DNA from: an uncultured Clostridia bacterium
Lineage (GTDB): Bacteria; Bacillota; Clostridia; UBA1381
Direction: 5' to 3'
DNA length: 5,150 nucleotides
NCBI GenBank assembly: GCA_905236685.1
Contig: CAJOPD010000104.1
Span: 1 to 5,150, forward strand
Shown: positions 1 through 4,406 of the stretch, piece by piece
How positions within the stretch are numbered: the stretch's first letter is position 1
Layout: the number at the start of each line of letters is the position of its first letter
Position numbers and translations under genes: made by a program
The notes under the pieces: generated by a model
Database searches by the model: none
Seen by the model: only the letters and a program-made list of their open reading frames with translations
Told to the model about the DNA's origin: nothing

Positions 1-1362
1 GGCAAAGGAAACCGTACCGAGCGCGGTACAAAAATTATTCTCACAATAGCGGAGGACTCCAAGGAGTTTTTGGAGGAATTTACCGTGCGTGAAGTGCTTT
101 CCAAATACTGCGCGTTTGTGCCCGTGCCGATTTATTTTGAGATTATCGGCAAAGCGCCCGAAAAGGACAAGGACGGGAAGGAAATCCCGCCCGCCCCAAT
201 CAACGATGTCACTCCGCTTTGGGTAAAAGCGCCCAAGGACTGCAAGGACGATGACTATAAGGACTTTTACCAAAAGGTTTTTCTGGACTTTAACGAGCCT
301 CTTTTCTGGATACATTTAAATGTAGATTTTCCGTTTAATTTAAAGGGAATACTCTATTTCCCGAAAATAAACCACGAATTCACGGCAAACGAAGGGCAGA
401 TAAAGCTTTACAATAACCAAATTTTTGTAGCTGATAATGTAAAAGAGGTAATCCCCGAATTCTTAATGCTTTTAAAGGGCGTAATCGACTGCCCCGACCT
501 TCCGCTTAATGTATCGCGGAGCTTTTTGCAGAATGACGGGTATGTAAGAAAAATATCGGCGCACATAACCAAAAAGGTTGCGGACAAGCTCAAAGAGCTT
601 TACACCAAGCACCGCAAGGACTATGACAAGTACTGGGAAGATATAAATGTGTTCATAAAATACGGCTGTATGCGCGACGAAAAGTTTTATGAAAAGGTAA
701 AAGACTTTATCGTCTATAAAAACCTTGACGGAAAGCATATAACCCTTTCGGAATACTTACAAGACAAGGAAAACAAAGATGTTTACTATGTGTCGGACGA
801 AAGCTTGCAGTCGCAGTACATCAATATGTTCCGCGAACAAGGGCTTGACGCAGTAATTTTGCCGTCTGTAATAGATACGCACTTCATCTCATTTATAGAA
901 ATGAAGGAGGAGGGTGTGAAATTCAAAAGGATTGACTCGTCGGTTGCGGAAACAGCCGATAATGACGCCGAAAAGGACGAAAAAGCGGACGGCAAGCTTA
1001 TCGAAATCTTTAAAAATGCGCTTTCGGACGACAGCTTAAAGATAGAAGTTCAGGCGCTCAAAAAGGAAGATATGCCCGCAGTTGTGCTTTTGTCGGAGGA
1101 AAGCCGAAGAATGCAGGAACTGTACCGCTCGTACGGTCAGCAGTTCGCGGGTATGGGCGATATGTTCAAGGACGAGCTTACGCTGGTTTTGAACTCAAAT
1201 AACCCGCTTATCAAAAAGCTGGATACGGCGGAGGAAAGCGACAAAACCGCTATCGCAAATCAGATTTTTGACCTGGCTATGCTGTGCCACAAGCCCCTCT
1301 CTCCCGAAAAGATGACCGAGTTCATAAAGAGGAGCAACGAGCTTATGGGCAGGCTTATATAA
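1..1362 (+). CDS. htpG: Molecular chaperone HtpG (Hsp90 family), 5'-truncated by the window edge
   Basis: ATP-dependent cytosolic Hsp90 chaperone that helps client proteins fold and works as a dimer. The reading frame is open from base 1, giving 453 visible residues before TAA at 1360-1362. Bacterial HtpG is usually about 620-680 residues, so most of the N-terminal ATPase domain lies upstream. The visible part starts at the N/middle junction (RGTKIILTIAEDSKEFLEEF) and continues into the middle domain, with YKDFYQKVFLDFNEP and LPLNVSRSFLQNDG (from about visible residue 167). The NVSR arginine, which contacts ATP in this family, is kept. A charged, Asp/Glu/Lys-rich linker (about visible residues 315-330) precedes the C-terminal dimerisation domain (SEESRRMQELYRSYGQQF to the end). 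SRSFLQNDGYVRKI is typical of Firmicutes HtpG. The TTG at 70 is internal and not the true start. The gene is convergent with the leftward genes and is followed 24 bases later by a terminator. Identification is very secure. Confidence 0.97.
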   Translation, partial: GKGNRTERGTKIILTIAEDSKEFLEEFTVREVLSKYCAFVPVPIYFEIIGKAPEKDKDGKEIPPAPINDVTPLWVKAPKDCKDDDYKDFYQKVFLDFNEPLFWIHLNVDFPFNLKGILYFPKINHEFTANEGQIKLYNNQIFVADNVKEVIPEFLMLLKGVIDCPDLPLNVSRSFLQNDGYVRKISAHITKKVADKLKELYTKHRKDYDKYWEDINVFIKYGCMRDEKFYEKVKDFIVYKNLDGKHITLSEYLQDKENKDVYYVSDESLQSQYINMFREQGLDAVILPSVIDTHFISFIEMKEEGVKFKRIDSSVAETADNDAEKDEKADGKLIEIFKNALSDDSLKIEVQALKKEDMPAVVLLSEESRRMQELYRSYGQQFAGMGDMFKDELTLVLNSNNPLIKKLDTAEESDKTAIANQIFDLAMLCHKPLSPEKMTEFIKRSNELMGRLI

Positions 1363-1386
1363 CGGCAAATACAATCGTGGTAACAT

Positions 1387-1420
1387 AAAAAGCCCTCCTT
1401 TACACAAGCAGGGCTTTTTT
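1387..1420 (+). terminator. Intrinsic terminator after htpG, probably bidirectional
   Basis: AAAAAGCCCT (1387-1396) pairs perfectly with AGGGCTTTTT (1410-1419). One C/C mismatch (1397/1409) and one further C-G pair (1398/1408) follow, leaving the loop TTTACACAA. A run of six T (1415-1420) supplies the U-tract. The A-run on the left arm would give a shorter U-tract on the minus strand, so it could also stop leftward transcription. It sits 24 bases after the htpG stop. Confidence 0.9.
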
Positions 1421-1422
1421 GT
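1399..1422. repeat. Direct repeat, copy 1 (inside the htpG terminator)
   Basis: TTTACACAAGCAGGGCTTTTTTGT in two parts: TTTACACAAG, then C, AGG, GC, TTTTTTGT. Copy 2 at 1802-1823 matches with one substitution (C to G) and lacks the GC pair. This copy forms the loop and right arm of the htpG terminator. The match is too long to be chance alone, and it brackets the hairpin-dense stretch between the two copies. Confidence 0.65.
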
Positions 1423-1442
1423 ATAGTCAAGCCACCGACAGA

Positions 1443-1464
1443 GCCTCCACTTTTTAAGGGGGGT
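1443..1464. repeat. Inverted repeat, CCTCC/GGGGG hairpin
   Basis: CTT (1450-1452) pairs with AAG (1456-1458) around a TTT loop. After a bulged A1449, CCTCC (1444-1448) pairs with GGGGG (1459-1463) with one T-G wobble, and G1443-T1464 can add another wobble. It is the first hairpin of the intergenic element. No T-tract follows, so it is not a terminator on the plus strand. Confidence 0.5.
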
Positions 1465-1520
1465 GCGCAGCAAAAAGCGGAAGGGTTGGGAAATCAGCGA
1501 TATTGAAAAGATTTATGTAT

Positions 1521-1544
1521 GTACTTTGGCTTGCCCCAAAGTAC
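1521..1544. repeat. Perfect 9-bp inverted repeat
   Basis: GTACTTTGG (1521-1529) and CCAAAGTAC (1536-1544) are exact reverse complements separated by CTTGCC. An overlapping alternative pairing exists, TTGCCC (1531-1536) with GGGCAA (1549-1554), which cannot form at the same time. Confidence 0.75.
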
Positions 1545-1552
1545 CAAAGGGC

Positions 1553-1576
1553 AAACAAGGGGCTAACCCCTTGTTT
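1553..1576. repeat. Perfect 10-bp inverted repeat with four-base loop
   Basis: AAACAAGGGG (1553-1562) and CCCCTTGTTT (1567-1576) are exact reverse complements around the loop CTAA. This is a very stable hairpin. Only TTT follows the stem before mixed sequence, so terminator function is possible but weak. It lies directly after the 1521-1554 alternative stems. Confidence 0.75.
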
Positions 1577-1599
1577 ATCCCCGAATTTGCCGGCTCAGG

Positions 1600-1644
1600 T
1601 TGCGCAAGTTTGCAGAAAAATCTATATTTTCGCAAACTTCGCAA
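1600..1644. repeat. Long imperfect inverted repeat (about 18 bp stem)
   Basis: TTGCG (1600-1604) pairs with CGCAA (1640-1644), AAGTTTGC (1606-1613) with GCAAACTT (1632-1639), and GAAAA (1615-1619) with TTTTC (1627-1631). Only C1605 and A1614 are bulged, and the loop is 1620-1626. It is the longest stem in the intergenic element and looks RNA-like because it tolerates bulges. Single-strand DNA transposition hairpins can look the same. Confidence 0.65.
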
Positions 1645-1801
1645 TTCGCCTAAAATGCCATCTTCTGCCTTTCGGCAGAGGCATATTTGCATACGCTCGG
1701 GCAAACTTTTCCGTGCCTTTCGCGGTTTACACCCCACCAAGTGTACTGTTTTTCCTTACGGCAGGGGATAACCCCACCGATAAAGTTGTTTGATTTGTTT
1801 G

Positions 1802-1823
1802 TTTACACAAGGAGGTTTTTTGT
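1802..1823. repeat. Direct repeat, copy 2
   Basis: TTTACACAAG, G, AGG, TTTTTTGT: the same as 1399-1422 apart from one substitution and a missing GC. It lacks its own left stem arm. Its GGAGG (1811-1815) would pair perfectly with CCTCC (1394-1398) of the htpG terminator. This suggests that the two copies derive from one ancestral terminator now split or duplicated around the intervening element. The GGAGG here also resembles a ribosome binding site, but it leads only to a three-codon frame. Confidence 0.6.
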
Positions 1824-1841
1824 GGGTGTATAAAAAGGCGC

Positions 1842-1877
1842 AAAAAAAAAAAGGACGCAAGTATTTGCGTCCTTTTT
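1842..1877 (-). terminator. Strong intrinsic terminator of the leftward operon
   Basis: AAAAAGGACGCAA (1848-1860) and TTGCGTCCTTTTT (1865-1877) form a perfect 13-bp stem with a four-base loop (1861-1864). On the minus strand the stem runs into eleven consecutive U (complement of A1842-A1852). It begins only eight bases past the stop codon of the 63-residue peptide gene, so it ends that transcription unit. The T-run on the plus strand (1873-1877) may let it act in both directions. Confidence 0.93.
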
Positions 1878-1884
1878 GATTTAC

Positions 1885-2076
1885 TTAGTTATGAAAATCG
1901 TCATAATCAATACTGTTCAAAATGTTGCCTTCCCCAGTAGCTTCCAAGAAGGTAAAGTTATTTCCTTCGCCGTCTGCAACCGTTAAGCCGCTCAAAACAT
2001 TATTCTTAGACTGCATTATCTCTTCGGAGACAAAGCTTTCCAATACCACGCTGGGTTTTCTATAAATCTTCTTCAT
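1885..2076 (-). CDS. Small acidic peptide with MKKxYxKP N-terminus, function unknown (possible RiPP-type precursor)
   Basis: A 63-residue protein without Cys, signal peptide or membrane segment. The N-terminus MKKIYRKPSVVLESF is basic. It carries a Y-x-x-P motif at residues 5-8, reminiscent of the leader motif (YxxP...) of lasso-peptide precursors and of many small Clostridia proteins starting MKKxYxKP. The rest is acidic and Asn/Gly-rich, with GEGN twice (residues 36-39 and 48-51), ending DYDDFHN. It is a real gene: GGGAGG (2086-2091) lies nine bases before ATG, only 17 bases separate it from the upstream secreted-protein gene, and a strong terminator follows. No modifying enzyme, protease or exporter lies in the window, so precursor function is inference only. 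It could equally be a partner or regulator of the secreted protein. Confidence 0.85.
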   Translation of the reverse strand: MKKIYRKPSVVLESFVSEEIMQSKNNVLSGLTVADGEGNNFTFLEATGEGNILNSIDYDDFHN

Positions 2077-2084
2077 TGTGCTTT

Positions 2085-2091
2085 ACCTCCC
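2085..2091 (-). promoter_or_regulatory. Ribosome binding site of the 63-residue peptide gene
   Basis: On the minus strand GGGAGGT precedes ATG (2074-2076) by eight to nine bases, close to the ideal anti-Shine-Dalgarno match. It lies in the 17-base gap after the stop of the secreted-protein gene, so the small gene is translated from its own strong signal and not only by coupling. Confidence 0.85.
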
Positions 2092-2093
2092 GA

Positions 2094-2867
2094 TTATTCA
2101 ACAATATTTGCATCAAGCTTTACTTCTGCGGTAACAGCGTTCTTTTGTGCCTCAGGAACATCATACATTGTTAAGCCATAAAGAACTGAGTAACCACCCG
2201 TAATTTCAAGATCTTGACCTTCAAGACTAACTGAACTATTGTCGGCAATGCCGGCAGTATTCATTCCAAATCCAACCTGCTTTGAAACGCCGTTTGCAGT
2301 TATTTTAAAGCCCGCATTAGGAGCTATTTCATGAATGTTTATTGCACCAGTATCTACCTTAACCTTGCCAACAAATCCTATGGACCATTTGCCATCATAT
2401 GCCTCCATTACATATGCAGAGGTATTTGAAATCGCAGGCGAAGCTGTAATCAGCTCTACTGTCGGAGTACCTATCTTATAGTAGAAATCCGAAAGCTTGT
2501 TTCCGTTTTCATTTATACTCAACACATATATACCAGCATCTATATCCCTTACTGTGTATGAAATTGTCTGACTTGTCGTAGTGGTATACTGGTTTATGTA
2601 CTGCACGGTAGAATCACTCAGCGATCCGCCGGATTTATAGGTTATAACCGTTAATTCTTTACCGCTGGTCAAATTTGATACATCAAAAGTGACTGTATCT
2701 CCTACTCTAAAACACGGCATACTTGATACGAGCGAAGCATTAGATACAAACGCCGTGGTACCCTTTCTGTTTGCAGTTGTACCTACATCACCGTCGGTAG
2801 CTGCCATTGCACTTGTGGCGAAAGCCATTGTAGCTACTGCCAACAGAATTGAAATTGCTTTCTTCAT
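2094..2867 (-). CDS. Secreted protein of unknown function with Sec signal peptide
   Basis: A 257-residue protein not assigned to a family. Residues 1-22 form a clear Sec signal peptide: MKK, a hydrophobic core at about 4-17, and likely signal peptidase I cleavage after AMA (20-22). There is no lipobox, LPxTG motif, S-layer homology repeat or C-terminal membrane segment, so the mature protein of about 235 residues is probably released or held non-covalently. It is rich in Thr, Ser, Val, Gly and Asn and looks beta-rich. One likely Ig-like domain spans about 55-133 (VGDTVTFDVSNL to DFYYKIG) and a second beta domain about 136-257, ending GLTMYDVPEAQKNAVTAEVKL. The only Cys is residue 52. GGGAG (2879-2883) lies 11 bases before ATG, and a strong promoter lies upstream. 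It probably forms a two-gene operon with the 63-residue peptide. Its A+T content looks higher than that of the flanking housekeeping genes. Confidence 0.9.
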   Translation of the reverse strand: MKKAISILLAVATMAFATSAMAATDGDVGTTANRKGTTAFVSNASLVSSMPCFRVGDTVTFDVSNLTSGKELTVITYKSGGSLSDSTVQYINQYTTTTSQTISYTVRDIDAGIYVLSINENGNKLSDFYYKIGTPTVELITASPAISNTSAYVMEAYDGKWSIGFVGKVKVDTGAINIHEIAPNAGFKITANGVSKQVGFGMNTAGIADNSSVSLEGQDLEITGGYSVLYGLTMYDVPEAQKNAVTAEVKLDANIVE

Positions 2868-2903
2868 AGTAACTCAATCTCCCTTTTTGAAATATATTAA
2901 GCT

Positions 2904-2921
2904 ATTCTAAAACATTAGAAT
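2904..2921 (-). promoter_or_regulatory. AT-rich hairpin in the 5' leader of the secreted-protein gene
   Basis: ATTCTAA (2904-2910) and TTAGAAT (2915-2921) are exact reverse complements with a four-base loop. It lies inside the predicted leader of roughly 60 bases, between promoter and ribosome binding site. It is weak because all but one pair are A-T. It might protect the transcript end or bind a regulator, or it may be chance in AT-rich DNA. Confidence 0.4.
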
Positions 2922-2936
2922 TAAATACACACGATA

Positions 2937-2965
2937 ATATTAGCACACCTAATATAGTTTGTCAA
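2937..2965 (-). promoter_or_regulatory. Sigma-A type promoter with extended -10 for the secreted-protein operon
   Basis: On the minus strand a perfect -35 TTGACA (2960-2965) is followed by a 17-base spacer and -10 TAATAT (2937-2942). TG sits one base upstream of the -10, giving the extended TGnTAATAT form. Transcription would begin near 2930, giving a leader of roughly 60 bases before ATG at 2867. The -35 box contains the TGA stop codon of nadD-yqeK (2962-2964), so the promoter is nested in the end of the upstream gene. Confidence 0.85.
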
Positions 2966-4089
2966 TACTTTATTTGAAATTTTTTTTGAAATTCCGAAAT
3001 TATTTGGTAGGCGTTGGGGTGAATGGCTTGTCCGCGCTTTTTGTTTACCGCAACGGTTGCCGTTACGCACTCAAAAACTGCCCTGTCGATATCTTTTTTT
3101 GCAATTTTTCTGATTTTGTCCGCGTCGGGAAACTTTCTGCCACGCTCGGTAAGGTCTGCGACAAAGACGATTTTCTCCAAAAGGCTCATATCCCGCCTTC
3201 CCACCGTATGCCACCTTATCGCGTTTATGATTTCGCTGTCGGTTATGCCGAAAATGCATTTTGCCGTTTCTGCGCCGAGCTTTGCGTGGACAAGGGCAGG
3301 ATTTTCCCGCTCCGCGCTGTCAAGCTCTACCTCCAAATCGGCACAGCGCCCGTAAATATCGTCCATATTTTTGGCGTTATCGTGCAAAAGACCCGCAATT
3401 TCCGCCTTTTCTATATCCGCGCCGTGAATTTTTGCAAGCAGGACCGCCATATCCCGAACGCCCAGGCTATGCAAAAACCGCTCGGGTTTCAGCATTGTTT
3501 TGAGCTTTTTCTCAAAATCGGGCACGAGTGCGTAAATCTCATTTCTTCTTATAAATTGTGCGACAGCGTCAGGCACTTTGCCGTCTATGCTTTTGCCCGC
3601 TTTTATGCTGTCCCTTATTTCGCTTGACGAAATCTCTATTTTTGCGCCCGAAATTTTTTTTGCAAATACAGCCTCCGCCGTTCCGCCCGTTCTGTCATAG
3701 ACCAGCAGTTTACAAAGCTTTAAAATTTCCTGCGGTTTATGCCATTTATCAAAATCACGCAGCGAGTCGCCGCCGATTATAAAGTAAATTTCGGCTTTCG
3801 GAAAAGTTTCATTAAAGTGCAGGAGCGCGTCAAGCGTATATGACGGCGCGTCCCTTTTGATTTCCCAGTCGCACGCCTCAAAGCCGTCAAGCCCCGAAAC
3901 AGCGCGCTTTACCATAATATGCCTTATTTTTGCGTCAAGAATTTGCCGACCCTGCTTATGAGGCGGGTTTCCGCTCGTCAAAAAAACCACCCTATCGAGC
4001 CCGTACTGCTCCCGCGCGCGTTTTGCTATTTCGATATGTCCGTTATGAATTGGGTTAAAGGTTCCGCCCAGAATTCCTATTTTACACAT
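2962..4089 (-). CDS. nadD: Fused nicotinate-nucleotide adenylyltransferase (NadD) and YqeK-type HD hydrolase
   Basis: A 375-residue two-domain protein. Residues 1-188 are NadD, which adenylates nicotinate mononucleotide to deamido-NAD in NAD synthesis: GGTFNPIHNGH (8-18, with the HNGH nucleotidyltransferase motif), NPPHK (41-45), and ISSSEIR (153-159), the second nucleotide-binding motif. Residues 189-375 are a YqeK-like HD domain with the metal ligands H207, H236-D237, H268, H294 and D312 all present. YqeK of Bacillus is a symmetrical Ap4A hydrolase. In Bacillus the two are separate adjacent genes; here they are one reading frame. The start ATG lies 13 bases inside yhbY and has no clear ribosome binding site, so translation is probably coupled. 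MCKIGILGGTF fits the family start. The rsfS gene often found after yqeK is absent; a secreted-protein gene follows instead. No terminator is visible after the stop. Confidence 0.95.
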   Translation of the reverse strand: MCKIGILGGTFNPIHNGHIEIAKRAREQYGLDRVVFLTSGNPPHKQGRQILDAKIRHIMVKRAVSGLDGFEACDWEIKRDAPSYTLDALLHFNETFPKAEIYFIIGGDSLRDFDKWHKPQEILKLCKLLVYDRTGGTAEAVFAKKISGAKIEISSSEIRDSIKAGKSIDGKVPDAVAQFIRRNEIYALVPDFEKKLKTMLKPERFLHSLGVRDMAVLLAKIHGADIEKAEIAGLLHDNAKNMDDIYGRCADLEVELDSAERENPALVHAKLGAETAKCIFGITDSEIINAIRWHTVGRRDMSLLEKIVFVADLTERGRKFPDADKIRKIAKKDIDRAVFECVTATVAVNKKRGQAIHPNAYQIISEFQKKFQIKY

Positions 4090-4388
4090 TTTTTGGGTAA
4101 CTCAATCCTTCTGTTTTTTTCTTTATTCGCCCGCTTATATATGACGATTTTTGAGCCGATTGCCTGCACAGGCTCTGCTTTTAACCGCTCCGCCACCTCG
4201 TTTATTGCCGTTTTTGCGTCCAAGAGCGCCGTTTCGAGAATATGGATTTTTATAAGCTCGCGCGTTTCAAGCGCAAGCGCAAGCTGGGTTATTACCTCAT
4301 CGGTAATCCCGCCCTTGCCTATCTGGAAAATCGGGTCAAGACCGTTCGCCTGTTTCCGCAAAAAAGCCCTTTGTTTACTTGTTATCAT
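4077..4388 (-). CDS. yhbY: YhbY/YqeI family RNA-binding protein (CRM domain), ribosome assembly
   Basis: A 103-residue single-domain protein of the CRS1-YhbY (CRM) family, which associates with pre-50S ribosomal particles. Family marks are the start MITSKQRAFLRKQANGLDPI, the GKGG loop (24-27) that contacts RNA, LETRELIKIHIL (40-51), and the final strand IGSKIVIYK (77-85). Its length is normal for the family. The tail is Lys/Arg-rich. The ribosome binding site AGAGG (4396-4400) lies seven bases before ATG. It starts 18 bases after the typA stop and overlaps nadD by 13 bases, so typA, yhbY and nadD-yqeK look like one operon. In Bacillus the homologue is yqeI, also next to nadD. Confidence 0.95.
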   Translation of the reverse strand: MITSKQRAFLRKQANGLDPIFQIGKGGITDEVITQLALALETRELIKIHILETALLDAKTAINEVAERLKAEPVQAIGSKIVIYKRANKEKNRRIELPKKCVK

Positions 4389-4406
4389 ATTTTTTCCTCT
4401 CTGTTA

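Larger units (their letters stand above)
1423..1801. repeat. Palindrome-rich intergenic element (possible interspersed repeat or structured RNA), no convincing gene
   Basis: About 380 bases lie between two near-identical direct repeats and contain a chain of inverted repeats: 1443-1464, 1521-1544, 1553-1576, 1600-1644, 1662-1681, 1711-1725 and 1764-1775. Overlapping reading frames are open here on both strands (1463-1771 +, 1503-1793 +, 1513-1740 -). None has a plausible ribosome binding site, domain or compositional sign of coding, and their overlap is what palindromic GC-containing DNA produces by chance. From general familiarity, segments of the type TTTGGCTTGCCCCAAAGTACC, and CCTCC-TTTTTAA-GGGGGG hairpins, recur between genes in some bacterial genomes. 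I therefore favour an interspersed repeat, possibly a non-autonomous mobile element. A structured transcript is the alternative. A copy-number search in the parent genome would decide. Confidence 0.45.

Noticed and set aside
70..72. TTG at 70 as the htpG start
   Set aside because: The upstream codons in the same frame continue conserved HtpG sequence (RGTKIIL...), so the gene starts before the window.
1195..1473. Minus-strand open frame of 92 codons
   Set aside because: It is antisense to the end of htpG and spans its terminator, with no independent support.
1513..1740. Minus-strand open frame of 75 codons
   Set aside because: It is antisense to the same palindromic stretch. Open frames on both strands are expected from inverted repeats, and no ribosome binding site precedes it.
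1463..1793. Open reading frames on the plus strand (1463-1771 and 1503-1793) as small genes
   Set aside because: They overlap in different frames, lack ribosome binding sites, and run straight through several perfect inverted repeats. Their translations show no domain, signal peptide or coding-like composition.
1423..1801. CRISPR array or tRNA in the gene-free stretch
   Set aside because: There are no regularly spaced identical repeats and no cloverleaf with TTCGA-type arm. The repeats are inverted, of different sequence and unevenly spaced.
1808..1832. AAGGAGG followed by GTG as a translation start
   Set aside because: The frame is GTG-GGT-GTA-TAA, three codons long. The GGAGG is better explained as the right arm of a terminator-like repeat.
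2959..3627. Plus-strand open frame of 222 codons, and the one at 3919-4728 (269 codons)
   Set aside because: Both lie opposite well-identified genes (nadD-yqeK, yhbY, typA). Their products are Cys/Phe/Arg-rich shadows with no family resemblance.
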